DNA of 64,000 nt from Epiperipatus broadwayi (lineage: Eukaryota > Onychophora > Udeonychophora > Euonychophora > Peripatidae), in the NCBI GenBank assembly GCA_028023455.1, contig JAQFVV010012441.1:6931125-6995124 (forward strand), read 5' to 3'. The first letter of the stretch is position 1; each line of letters starts with the position of its first letter. Shown here piece after piece: positions 34,828 through 44,803 of the stretch. Position numbers and translations under genes: made by a program. Under the pieces are notes generated by a model, which saw nothing but the letters and a program-made list of their open reading frames with translations, was not told the origin of the DNA and made no database searches.

Positions 34828-36779
34828 ATATATATATATTTGTGTGCTTTAATAATGTTGTTTATTTTAATTATATGCCAATAATCTTTCGACTCGATGA
34901 GCTCCTTTGTTCTATTTGCCTTTTGCAGAAAATATAATATTAAATCTGATAATAATTCTAATCCATTAGAACTAGATTTATACAGTTCTATCAATTATCG
35001 AGTCGAAACAAATTATTAAATGTTTGTTATTTTTATAATTGGCTAATAATAAATTATTAGCTCCGTTTCTCACTTATGTCCCCAGCTCCTATCTAATTTA
35101 CAAATGTTTATATATCCACATAATGTTAAAAAGCTATTTTCTCGTTTCACTAATGCGTATTTATTCAAATATAATGTTAAAACATGTTTTTATTTTTGCA
35201 AAAGGGCCGATAAAAAAATCAAATATATTCTAATTCAAATTGTTTTCACTGTCTATTAATATTCAGGAGGGGCACGATGTTTGGGACATAATTAATACAA
35301 TTTTATAAATGTGTTGAAATAGTTTTAGTTAAAAGCTTGTTTGACTTTAATTAAATTGATCAAGTCATCACGTAGAGCATTCGATAATAAAATTGGGTTT
35401 TATTTTTCAAACGGTGACTATCAAGTCATCATCATCAAACTTTGCTGACGTAGGGCAATCTTCTGCCCCATAGGCTTGTCGGTGGTGATATCACTGTTAT
35501 TTTAATTATAGAGGAAGAAAGCACTTCCTCCCCCGCTCATGTCATATTTGGAACACCAACGGACAAGAATTAATTAAATAATCATTATTTAAAATTCAAA
35601 CAAAATACACTATTATTATTAAATATTTTCTAAACACACTTGGTTTCTTAGTTCTTAATTCTTTTATTCAATAATTATTTTAATTATTAATGCTCGCTGT
35701 CTGTGTTGGCAACCCGAACATATATATATATATGATTCGATTTAAAAAAGTATCTTAATTAATTATCCGATATTAGTATCAGTTCAGGGGTCTCTAATCC
35801 TCACCAACCATTGAGCTAGTTTCTTTGCGCATAGCACTGTGCCGTTGATTTAGATTTTTACTAATCTGAGCTAGTGAGTTGGGTTTGAATTCAGTTTGAA
35901 CCGACTGAGTTTGGATCCGACTTGCAGTTTAGGTGGTGGACGTTTTTCGACCGGTACAATATGTGTGTGTACATATATATGCTTTTATTTACATAATTAA
36001 TTTTTAACTTTATTTCCCCCTGACTCACTAATTTTCCTTTGAAGTTAAAGTGATCATATTCGTTTGCTATTAGGTGTCTATATATATATAACCATTATGT
36101 ATGCTTATTTAGAACATTTAATTTTTTCAAAATTTAATCATTAAGTTTGCATTTATTTCACTTGGAATCTTGTACTTTCATTTACATTAATTAAAAAAAC
36201 TGCTTTTTTAGTGTTTAAAACTTTCACTAAGTTGACTAAACTAATTGCGGTATTTTCTTCAATACAGTTCTCTTGAACCTTAAGGAGAGATGCATTTGCA
36301 GTTAATACTTAAAGAAAGTAAAGGATGTTTTTTCTCGCTTTAAGGATAAAATTCTAATTTTTTAAACAAACTTTCTTTTTTTACAAACGGTAAAAAAAGC
36401 AAAAAAAAATCTTTCTTTTACAATAACAGGATTTCTACCTTTTTTTTAATAAACACAGAATAATTTAAATACAACAAAAGAGATTTAAAAAATATTTATA
36501 AAAGCAGTTTATAAAAAAGCATGTGCCAAACTTTTTCTGTTTATTTAAATTACTTTGTTTAAGATACTTATTGTGATTTGATAAATTACAAGAATTACTT
36601 TAATTAAAATTTTAAAATTAGTAGTTAATAAAAAATTTTGTTAAATACAAGGTAAAGTTGTATTTATATATTGTACTATTTCTCTCATCTAATATTAAGT
36701 AATTCATGGTTCCATGTCTTTACAAATTTTTTTTTTTAATTTTCAAATTACATTCAACTGCTAGTCATACCACCCAGGT
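34828..36779. other. AT-rich interval, no confident feature
   Basis: Around 35410-35480, TCATCATCATCAAACTTTGC with GGGCAATCTTCTGCCCC looks like the 3' tail of a non-LTR element on the minus strand, but no coding part follows. Around 35830-35950 there is tRNA-like GAGTTGGGTTTGAATTC and GTTTGAACC text without clear boundaries. Confidence 0.35.
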
Positions 36780-37640
36780 TAGTATATGCACAAAGTTTCA
36801 AGAGGTATTATTCTGTTCTCTTCTTCAGATGTTCCTGGCCTAACAAGTGACAGTACTAACATGGGAATCGAACCTGGACCTTTAGATTATAAAATTTTAA
36901 GATAATGCTTAATTTAAAATTCAATATTCAATAATCTAAGATTTCAGTTTTGATTCCCATGCTAGACCAGAAACACCTGAAGAAGAGGGGAGAATAATAC
37001 CTCTCAAAACATTGTACCCATATCCTATTACTAATAGCTGAATGTAATTTTTAAATTTAAATAAGGTTACATTTGTCTAAATCAGGGGTGGGCAAATAGC
37101 AGTCTGAGGGCCACATGTGGGCTGCTAAGAGTTTTTATGTGGCCCGCCAAGAGAATCAGAAAAATCCACCTTGAACTGAGATTTCCTTCCCATGTGTGAT
37201 TGAAGATTCATCTTGTATATTCCACTAGCTTGGCAATACACATGTGTAGTGAAAATACAATGTGCAGTGCTTTTCCAGTTGATCTGCTTAATTTCAATTT
37301 TGTCTTTGCATTAGCAAATATATACATTTCCAACTTTAGTGAAACCATGAACCCTCCGAAAAAATGTAAAATTGGTGATGAATGTCATGTGTTTGATGTA
37401 CAATGAACAAACAAATATTTCTTTGGTAATACAAGAAATAAAGCAGTGTGTTTATTGTGTCATGAAAAAATGTTGCTTCCCCCACTTACCTTTGCTTCCA
37501 GAAAGTTCCCCCCTGATGCAGCCCTCCACTAACCTCTGTGACTCCCCAAGCCAAAACAATTGCCCACCCCTGATCTAAAGACATTAAATATATAATATTA
37601 GATAATGTAAATGGTCCAATATATAAATACAACTAAAATA
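36780..37640. repeat. Head-to-head SINE pair (CTGAAGAAG family) carrying a hAT insertion
   Basis: A minus copy (about 36905-36780; minus strand CCAGGTTCGATTCCCATG box B) meets a plus copy (about 36910-37640). The plus copy continues after the hAT element with GTCCAATATATAAATACAAC and ends near CATCAGGAAAACACAA. The head-to-head arrangement repeats that of 3366-3870. The junction lacks box A, so part of both heads is deleted. Confidence 0.7.
37083..37572 (+). mobile_element. hAT-family deletion derivative (490 bp)
   Basis: Terminal inverted repeats CAGGGGTGGGCAA / TTGCCCACCCCTG and flanking 8-bp sequences GTCTAAAT / ATCTAAAG (6 of 8 identical) fit hAT. After the left end comes the typical GGGCCACATGTGG..GGCCCGCC text. 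At 37347 an ATG starts MNPPKKCKIGDE, followed after a stop by KAVCLLCHEK. This is the N-terminus of the ZBED/GTF2IRD2-like transposase lineage (PKKRK motif, then a BED-type CxxC). The catalytic body is deleted, so it depends on an outside transposase. Confidence 0.85.
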
Positions 37641-38546
37641 TCATCATAACAAACCATCAGGAAAACACAAGATGAAGTTGCCTTTAAACTTTCCCTTGAA
37701 CAAAGGCTTTCCCTTATTTTAATTGAGGGATAAAAAAAAGACACTAATAATACTTTTTGATTGTAGATAAGGAATATTTAAATATTTTTCTATTGGCTGA
37801 GAAGAATTAGATACCCATTTAACAACCAATTATGAATGGTTAGCTGAGATGAGATTGTGATAGGTCCCAAAAAAAATATCCCAAGTCTCTCAAAAGTTCA
37901 AAAAAATTTGAGTTATATTCTATCTGGATGTAAATGAAAGTCACAGACTTGGTGTCAAATATATTGTATTCATATTTTACATCTTAGAAGTTTATTATTT
38001 TCTGATCATAAAGTAAATGATATGATAGCAAATTAACTCACAACACCTGCTAATTTCATGTTGGTAAATAATAATAAATGTGTGTTAAAATAGATATTCA
38101 CAGGCAACAGAAATAAAAGATAAATTGTCCAGGTTCATCTATGTTTATTTAACAATATTATTTTACTAAGATTTTGGTTGCATTTTAGGCAAAATAAATG
38201 TTTAACACTCATTACCCAGAGACAATGGCAGATATAATCTTCTTGATATATCAGTAAAATATTTTATTTACATAATATATATAACAGAGCATATGAATTA
38301 GCACTTGTTTTAATAAACATTTGTTTTTCAATGTATTAGTATCCAGCTCCTGGTTATCAAAATTGTATTACTTTGGAATATTTAATATGTGAAGAATTAT
38401 AAAAAGAAAAGTATTTAAATAAATAATCAGTGGACTTTTCAAATGTTATTTAATAGCAAAGTGTTATAATTTTGATAATTATGATTAGGATGGTAATTAC
38501 ACACATATGCATTCAGATAATATCTTGCAATGGCTGTAAACATTAT
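37641..38546. other. AT-rich interval, no gene seen
   Basis: No recognised repeat or coding pattern up to the RTE 3' tail. Confidence 0.5.
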
Positions 38547-39025
38547 ATTATTATCATCATCATCAATCATTATCAATCCACTGTAGGAAGTTCCTATACA
38601 CTTTCTTGTTTCATCCAGCCATCTCACATGTTGTCACTTTCTGGATCTTTTACAATCTTTTGGATATCCATTTAAGATTTCAAATGTTCATCACTTCTAG
38701 AAATAAGACCAGAGGCAAGTCATTTCTATCTTTTAAATTCTTTTAATGATGTCAGTACCACCTGTTTGTTCCCTTACCCATGTATTGCATTTTCAATCGT
38801 TCTTGTTACTCCTAACATGCATATATTAATAATTCTTTGAGTGATCTGAATGTTGCTGTTCTATTAAATGTGCAAATATTCAGATCCAAAATAGGAACTG
38901 TTAAAACACATTAATTAAAAATTTTCATTTTCAAACACAAAGACATATTTTAGTGCCACCCAGTGCCAACCAAAGTAATCAATGGAAGCCAGAGGCCTGT
39001 GCATAAAATCTCCATCTAGTGCCTA

Positions 39026-39080
39026 CTCATCCGATATTCCCAGACTAGTTTCTGGCCTGTGGTTTTCATCAGTGAGAAGC
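39026..39080 (-). ncRNA. Hammerhead ribozyme with compensatory stem I change
   Basis: Minus strand: inner stem I UUCUCA/UGGGAA, core CUGAUGA (39066-39072), stem II region AAACCACAGGCCA (weak), GAAA (39049-39052), palindrome ACUAGU, cleavage triplet GUC (39043-39045). Relative to the sister copies, one C-G pair of stem I has become U-A on both strands. Confidence 0.62.
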
Positions 39081-39114
39081 TGTGTATCTTAGAGCACAGG
39101 TGCAGTGCTCTCAG

Positions 39115-39173
39115 ATCCAAAGCTCCTCACTGATGAAAGCCACAAGCCAGAAACTAGTCTGGGGATATTGGAT
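39115..39173 (+). ncRNA. Hammerhead ribozyme, intact core, two-part stem I
   Basis: Outer stem I AUCCAA (39115-39120)/UUGGAU (39168-39173), internal loop AGC/UA, inner stem I UCCUCA (39124-39129)/UGGGGA (39160-39165), core CUGAUGA (39130-39136), stem II 39137-39149, GAAA (39150-39153), stem III palindrome ACUAGU (39153-39158), cleavage triplet GUC ending at 39159. Stem II is the weak part (GC/GC plus mismatches). The ACUAGU palindrome cannot form a stable intramolecular stem III but can pair between two molecules or tandem units. Confidence 0.68.
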
Positions 39174-39238
39174 GAGTAGGCACTAGATGGAGATTTTATG
39201 CACAGGCCTCTGGCTTCCATTGATTACTCTGTTCTCAG

Positions 39239-39296
39239 ATACAAAGTCCTCACTGATGAAGATCACAAGCCAGAAACTAGTCTGGGGATATTGGAT
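39239..39296 (+). ncRNA. Hammerhead ribozyme, intact core, second tandem unit
   Basis: Core CUGAUGA (39253-39259), inner stem I UCCUCA/UGGGGA, GAAA (39273-39276), palindrome ACUAGU, GUC ending at 39282. Outer stem I is AUACAA/UUGGAU with one mismatch. Stem II (AGAUCACAAGCCA) is poorly paired. Confidence 0.62.
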
Positions 39297-41870
39297 GAAT
39301 TGGCACTAGATGGAGATTTTATGCACAGGTCTCTGGCTTCCATTGATTACTCTGATTGGCACTGGGTGGCACTACTGTATGGATAGTTTTGCTGTTGTTA
39401 ATAACAGATGTGCTAGCACTAGAAATGGTGATCATATGATGTTTAGTGATTTAAAGACATATTTTCTTTTAATATTAAGTTATTTTTATGAAAAACACTC
39501 CAACTAAATGTAATTCTATGTTTGATTATATTCATTATGTTTACATCTGTAATAGTAATCTGATGAAAGTATTTGTGGATGTTAACTCCTTCTAACTCAT
39601 CATAATCTGTATTTATTTCCAACTTTTTGAGAAAATCCTTTAAACTTTGGTGTTTTTCACATTTATTTTGAGACTTTCTTTCTTTCATCTGATAACTCTT
39701 GTGACATCTCCTTAAGCTCTAAAGTATTATTTGAAAAAATAACTATATCATCTGCAAAATCTAAATAACTTAAACAATCTCCATTTTCTTCTACTCCTTT
39801 AGCTTCCCATTTTAATCCATAAAATACTTCTTGCAGTACTGCTGTAAAAAGTTTTGGAAATATGGAATCACCCTGTTTTACATCCATCTCAATGCTAATC
39901 TTTCTAGTATCATTATGTAATCTACTTGTTGATCCTGCATTTTTATAAATATTCTTCAGATTATGACAATATCCTGGATCTATATCTTGATGATCCAATG
40001 CTTTAATCGCTGAAGAAATACTTATAGAATCAAATGTCTTTTCATTATCTACAAATCCAAAACATAATGGCAACTCATATTCATTTGTACTTTCTATAAC
40101 TTTTCTTAATACTTGAATATGATCTACTGTACTAAAACCACTTTCAAATAGAGCATAGTCTTTCGGTTGGTTGAAATTCAGTGTTCTCTGTGAATGAGGT
40201 GTATTTATCTTGGTAAAAATTTTATATAAAACTGATAAAAAATTTCTAATATCTTCTTTATCACCTTTTGTAAATATTAATATTAATGCTGCATTCTTCC
40301 AATCATCTAATACAATTTTATCATTTAGACATTTGGTATATAACTTTGCCAAAAACTTTTCTATTTCTTTACCTGCTTCTTTTAAGATATCAGTTATAAT
40401 TCCTTCATTAACTAAAGCTTTTCTCTTCTTAATAAATTTATTTTCATGTCTTACTTCTTCATTTAAAATTCTTGGCAATTCAGAAGATATAATATATGTA
40501 AGAGGTACTTATTTTTATTACAATATAATTCTTGATAGAACTCTTCTACCCATTTCATGATGTAATCTCTCTTTTTAAGCAATAGTTCCATCTTTTTTTT
40601 CTTACTGCAGATATAAGTTTCTTATCAATATCAAAATGTTGTTTTACACGTTTGAGAATTTTATTCTCTTCTAATGCTTTCCTTGCTAGTTCACAATTAT
40701 ACTTTTTTATATCATTATCAACTCTTTTTTGCACCATTTTACAAAATTTGAGATAATCAATCCTTCTTAATGCATCATTTTTATATATCTTTCTACTCCT
40801 TTTTTTCTTCATAAATTCTCTAGTCTCAGTAGAAATTTTATTGGTCAATTGCTGCTTTTTTCTACTATCTATCTTTGTTGCCATTTTTAAAAGTGTATCA
40901 GTTATTTTCCTATTAATCTCATTCAAATCTGAATCATATTCAAAATCTACTAATATTTGAAAATAATTTGAAAATTCTCATTTACATTCATTAGAATGTT
41001 TCTGAAGATTAGAAATATAAACTGAAAATATTGTTTTCCTTAATAATTCTTATCTTTCTAATTTTGCATTAACATGTATCTTACATCTTGCTAAATGATG
41101 ATCACTTCAGATATTAAATTTATTAAGGTCATTACAATCTTGAAATATGTATTTTTTATTAATCAAAATATAATACATTTCTTCTGTATCTTCATTTGAA
41201 TGCTTCTATGTCTATTTCTTTTTAATATTTTTTTCAAAAAAAAAAATTCATAATATAAACTTTTTCTTTTTCTGCAAACTCCACAAGTCTATGTCCTCTC
41301 TCATTTCTATTACTATAAATAAATTCACTTACAGCACTTTCATCTTTTATTTGTTTACCAATTCTAGCATTAAAGTTTCCAATAACAATTTTAAAATGGT
41401 GTTTCATCTGATCCAAAGCCTTTTATAGATCCATATAAAAATCCTCTACTACATCATCACTATGTGAACGTAAACATAAATTATTTATATTTGGCATCTG
41501 TTATTAAGTTGAAAAACTAATATTGCACTGCACACTTTTGTTTTTCAACTTTATATTTATAATGAATCCTACTCCACTTATACTTCCAATATTTGTGACT
41601 TTGTAGTAGAGTAAATGTCCACTGTTAAATGAACTGTCTCTTCATTATTTCTTTCAACTTCACAAAATCCAATAATGTCCCATTTATTACGAGACAGTTC
41701 TTCATCAAATTCTTGCAATCTTCAATCACTTTAAAGTAATCTGCAGTTGTAAGTATCTAAATAAAAAGTCATCATCAAATGGCAGCCTGGTTCCACAATC
41801 AGAGGATTCTTTCCACCATTTGCCTTAGGCCATTATCTGCTGCTTTGCCTGGTAATAATACTGCCTCCTG

Positions 41871-42695
41871 GAAAAAAGAGCCATGATTTATTTTTGTGGG
41901 TCATAATAGTATACATATATTAGGAAAAAATTTTCATTCATACAAACATTCATTCTGCCTTATCAGGCAATACTGCTATTGATATTTAAATGGATCTAAT
42001 TTGGTATTTTTTTTAATTGAACATGTATCCCCCTGAGAATCTTATAAAATACGATTGTATTTTTAAAAATCAAATTAGTTTAAATTAGCTACTTTTCAAT
42101 GTGAATATTATAAAACTAGTCTAATGGCAACAATAATAAAAAGCAAATTTATTTCATTATAATTGATTATAAGAAAAACATTAATTCATTCCAGTTAAAC
42201 AAACATAATTTTATTTCTTTATTTTTGCAATTTCATGATTAAATTTTTATAATTTTTTATACAAACATGTTAATATGCATTATAAATAATGATTTTAATA
42301 AAAATTAAAGTTTGAATACATATTTATAAAAAAAATACTCTTTCTATGAGTGATATTAAAATCTGCTAGTAAATTTGAACATTTTTAAACTTCTTTGTTA
42401 TGTTTCAGAATGTGTAATATAAAAAACAAAGTATTTGATATATAGTAATAATCTATCATGTCTATATTTAAAATTTAGTTTTTAAAATTCTGTAAGATGA
42501 AATTGAAAGCTTATTAAAATATATTTATTTAAAAATAAAGTAATAGATTTTAGATATATTTTTTAATATTTTTAATTTGAAAAAATTGAAATTCAATTTA
42601 TTATTTAATTTGAAAACATATTTTTAATGAATTCTACTATTAAGTTTTTTTAAAGAAAAATAGATAAATAAGTAAACAAACAGTTTTGTTTGAAA
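41871..42695. other. AT-rich interval, no gene seen
   Basis: Very AT-rich with no coding pattern, between the RTE 5' end and the ATT-repeat tract. Confidence 0.5.
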
Positions 42696-42746
42696 ATAAA
42701 CATATAGTATTATCATTATTATTATTGTTGTTGTTGTTGATGATGA

Positions 42747-42838
<92 letters not shown>

Positions 42839-43020
42839 TTGTTGATGTTATTATTATTATTATTATTATCAAATGCTTTTGTTGCTTGCGACTTCATTAA
42901 TGTTTGAGGACTGAAATTGTCAGAACTCAAATTGATCCAAAAATCTCACACTCCTCAGTTTGACACTCTACCACTACACTAAATCACACAGGACCCACAT
43001 AAGGCCACCTAAAATTTTGT
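42696..43020 (-). mobile_element. tRNA-like SINE with (AAT)n tail
   Basis: On the minus strand a ~150-bp unit (about 43020-42872) contains a box A-like TTTAGTGTAGTGGTAGAGTG and the text GAGTTCTGACAATTTCAG. It then runs directly into a ~170-bp (AAT)n tail with an internal (AAC)n island. No TSD was resolved. The tail type matches the Tx1-like elements at 54.5-63.2 kb. SINE status is inferred from box A and tail; box B is weak. Confidence 0.5.
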
Positions 43021-43357
43021 CTCCATGAAAAATTAAAAAAAGAACACTCTCACCTTGCACGTAAAGCAAGGTACCACAGTAGCTGGTTACTAAATAACCA
43101 AATTTGACATAAACTCACAAAAAATATATATTATAGATAAATCTCAACCAATTAAGCAGTCTATATTATAAAAATAACTATAAACATGATAACAAGAGTT
43201 AGTGTGAGAATTTTTTGAAAAACAGCTATATTATGTTATTCTACAACTTGAATACTCAGAATAATAAAGCTATGTTCATCTGAAAAATAAAAAAAAACTT
43301 TTGATCAGGTGACTGTGCATTTTTAAAAAAATAGCCAATCCACTACAAACTTTTATT

Positions 43358-43457
43358 TTCTCCATATGTCAAAGCATCAGCCAGGAAGTGAACCCATGAC
43401 AAGCAATTGCTTGCTTGTAAGGAGGCTGCAGTGACCTCTTGGCTACCAATGCTTGAC
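43358..43457 (-). mobile_element. Short tRNA-derived SINE with 19-bp TSD
   Basis: Perfect TSDs TCCACTACAAACTTTTATT at 43339-43357 and 43458-43476. The minus strand carries box A-like TAGCCAAGAGGTCACTGCAG and box B-like GGGTTCACTTCC. Same family as 2490-2596. Confidence 0.8.
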
Positions 43458-43562
43458 TCCACTACAAACTTTTATTAAAGAATTAGCAGTCTTGCATCTA
43501 GATTAAAATTTTGATATATATATATAATGGATATATGCTAATATTTTGATATATATATAAAA

Positions 43563-43655
43563 TGGAGCATGCTAATAGCTCTAAGAAGATTTTTAAATGC
43601 TTTCTCTTGTGACTCTTATCAATAAAAGCTTGTTAGAGCTATTAGCATGCTCCCT
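43563..43655. repeat. Near-perfect 20-bp-arm hairpin
   Basis: GGAGCATGCTAATAGCTCTA near 43565 and its exact reverse complement at about 43634-43653 enclose a ~50-nt loop. Adjacent (AT)n text is repeated. It could be a tiny MITE or a structured RNA; no TSD is visible. Confidence 0.6.
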
Positions 43656-44663
43656 ATATTACATATCTGTAATACAAGCTTACAAGGCACAATATATATG
43701 ACATTTTTTGATTATATTTATAGTTTTAATGCTTTAGGAAAAAACTGCAATATTGGACTTTGATAATAATATATTTGAATTTAGCTAGATAAATTTGTCT
43801 CAATATCATTTATAACTTGGAATTCATTTAAATTAGTCATTTTAACTTGACCTGGCTCCAACTTCTCACTCTGTTATTTCAAAGAATCTAGTAACAACTT
43901 CATCCATATTTAAAATGTTTAATTTTTACAATTTCTCATAGCATATAGTGATATTATTTATTATAGATGTAAGCTTTCAAACAATAGACATTCTAAAATA
44001 TAATATTTGAACTTTATAAAATAGGCAAGTAAAATACTAAATAAAGTTTTTAACTGTAACAATGATACTTTTTATTATTGAAGCATGTTCTTGGGTATTC
44101 ATAAAATTATAGAATAATATATATATTTAAACTCCATTTTTAAAATACAAATGAATGTCAGTTGAATCATTGTTGGAGAATAAAAACATGTCCTAAAATT
44201 CAAAACTGGATTTATTCTTATTAAAATTTTATAAGGAATTTTTTTTATTAGTATTGATAAAAGCCATTCTTGTTAACTAGTAAAAACAGCTTCCAGACTA
44301 CTCTATCTTCATTTTTATGGGTTTATCTCCTTCAAATAAAATCTAATTGTAGTCACATAGTTTTTTTTTGATTTATAATAAATAGTTTACAAATACATTG
44401 CATAAGAAACTTAAATATAATTGCAATTCTTCTTTGCAGAACACTAATACAACCTTTACATCCAGAATTGACTTGAGATCAAATAACTGATCAATCAAGC
44501 ACTATTGGGTTAAATAAGATTCAAATAAGGAATTTCAGCTTGCTTTCATATGCAAATTCATAATTATATTTGTATAAGTTTGTATGGTAATGACATCTTC
44601 AAATTAGTTTTAAAAACTAATCATTTTAGTAATGATTTCTATGCAAAAAATTATGTATGGTAA
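43656..44663. other. AT-rich interval, no gene seen
   Basis: No recognisable repeat or coding pattern. Confidence 0.5.
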
Positions 44664-44676
44664 ACAAACATTATAG

Positions 44677-44790
44677 GTTTTTTTTTCATATGTCAAAGCA
44701 TCGGTGGGGACACAAACCCACAATCGTATGCAACCAACTACTTGCTTGCAAGGCGGCTGCGATGACCTCTCAGCTAACAACGTTTGATGC
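44677..44790 (-). mobile_element. Short tRNA-derived SINE with 13-bp TSD
   Basis: Perfect TSDs ACAAACATTATAG at 44664-44676 and 44791-44803, with a poly(T) run marking the A-tail of the minus-strand element. Box A-like TTAGCTGAGAGGTCATCGC and box B-like GTGGGTTTGTGTCCC are on the minus strand. Confidence 0.8.
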
Positions 44791-44803
44791 ACAAACATTA
44801 TAG

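Larger units (their letters stand above)
38952..39452 (+). mobile_element. 501-bp hammerhead retroelement (retrozyme-like), 13-bp TSD
   Basis: Perfect TSDs AAAGACATATTTT at 38939-38951 and 39453-39465. Structure: AGTGCCACCCAGTGCCAA at the start, one minus-oriented unit, two tandem plus-oriented units (about 39100-39232 and 39232-39372), TTGGCACTGGGTGGCACT, then an 80-bp tail. No ORF. Each unit carries a hammerhead-type motif. Tandem units plus an inverted one, a one-sided tail and a TSD of this length resemble non-autonomous PLE or retrozyme insertions. It sits inside the RTE relic, so it is younger than that RTE. Confidence 0.8.
38547..41870 (-). pseudogene. RTE-clade retrotransposon, near full length, decayed
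   Basis: Reads leftward: apurinic endonuclease (about 41770-41230: DCKNLMKNC region, SGVGFIINIKLKNKSVQCN, VEDFYMDL, and KHHFKIVIGNFNARIGKQ with the GDFNA-type motif mutated to GNFNA), a linker (40926-40555), then RT (40478-39663: SVLYKIFTKINT, GFVDNEKTFDSIS, KQGDSIFPKLF, LDFADDIVIFS) and the C-terminal YHKYFHQITITDVN region (39688 leftward). The frame is broken between each part. The 3' end is ATGATG-rich, as in the copy at 5680. It is interrupted at 38952-39452 by a hammerhead-bearing element. RT motifs still match the 5.7-kb copy well, so both belong to one family. The 5' boundary is uncertain. Confidence 0.85.

Noticed and set aside
35410-35490. Third RTE 3' tail (TCATCATCATC)
   Set aside because: Only the tail-like repeat is present; no RT C-terminus follows on the minus strand.
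42624-42930. Poly-Asn, poly-Ile and poly-Leu frames
   Set aside because: All are readings of the ATT/AAT tract.
43563-43655. Animal microRNA precursor
   Set aside because: The arms are only about 20 bp with a ~50-nt loop and palindromic content; nothing supports Drosha/Dicer processing.
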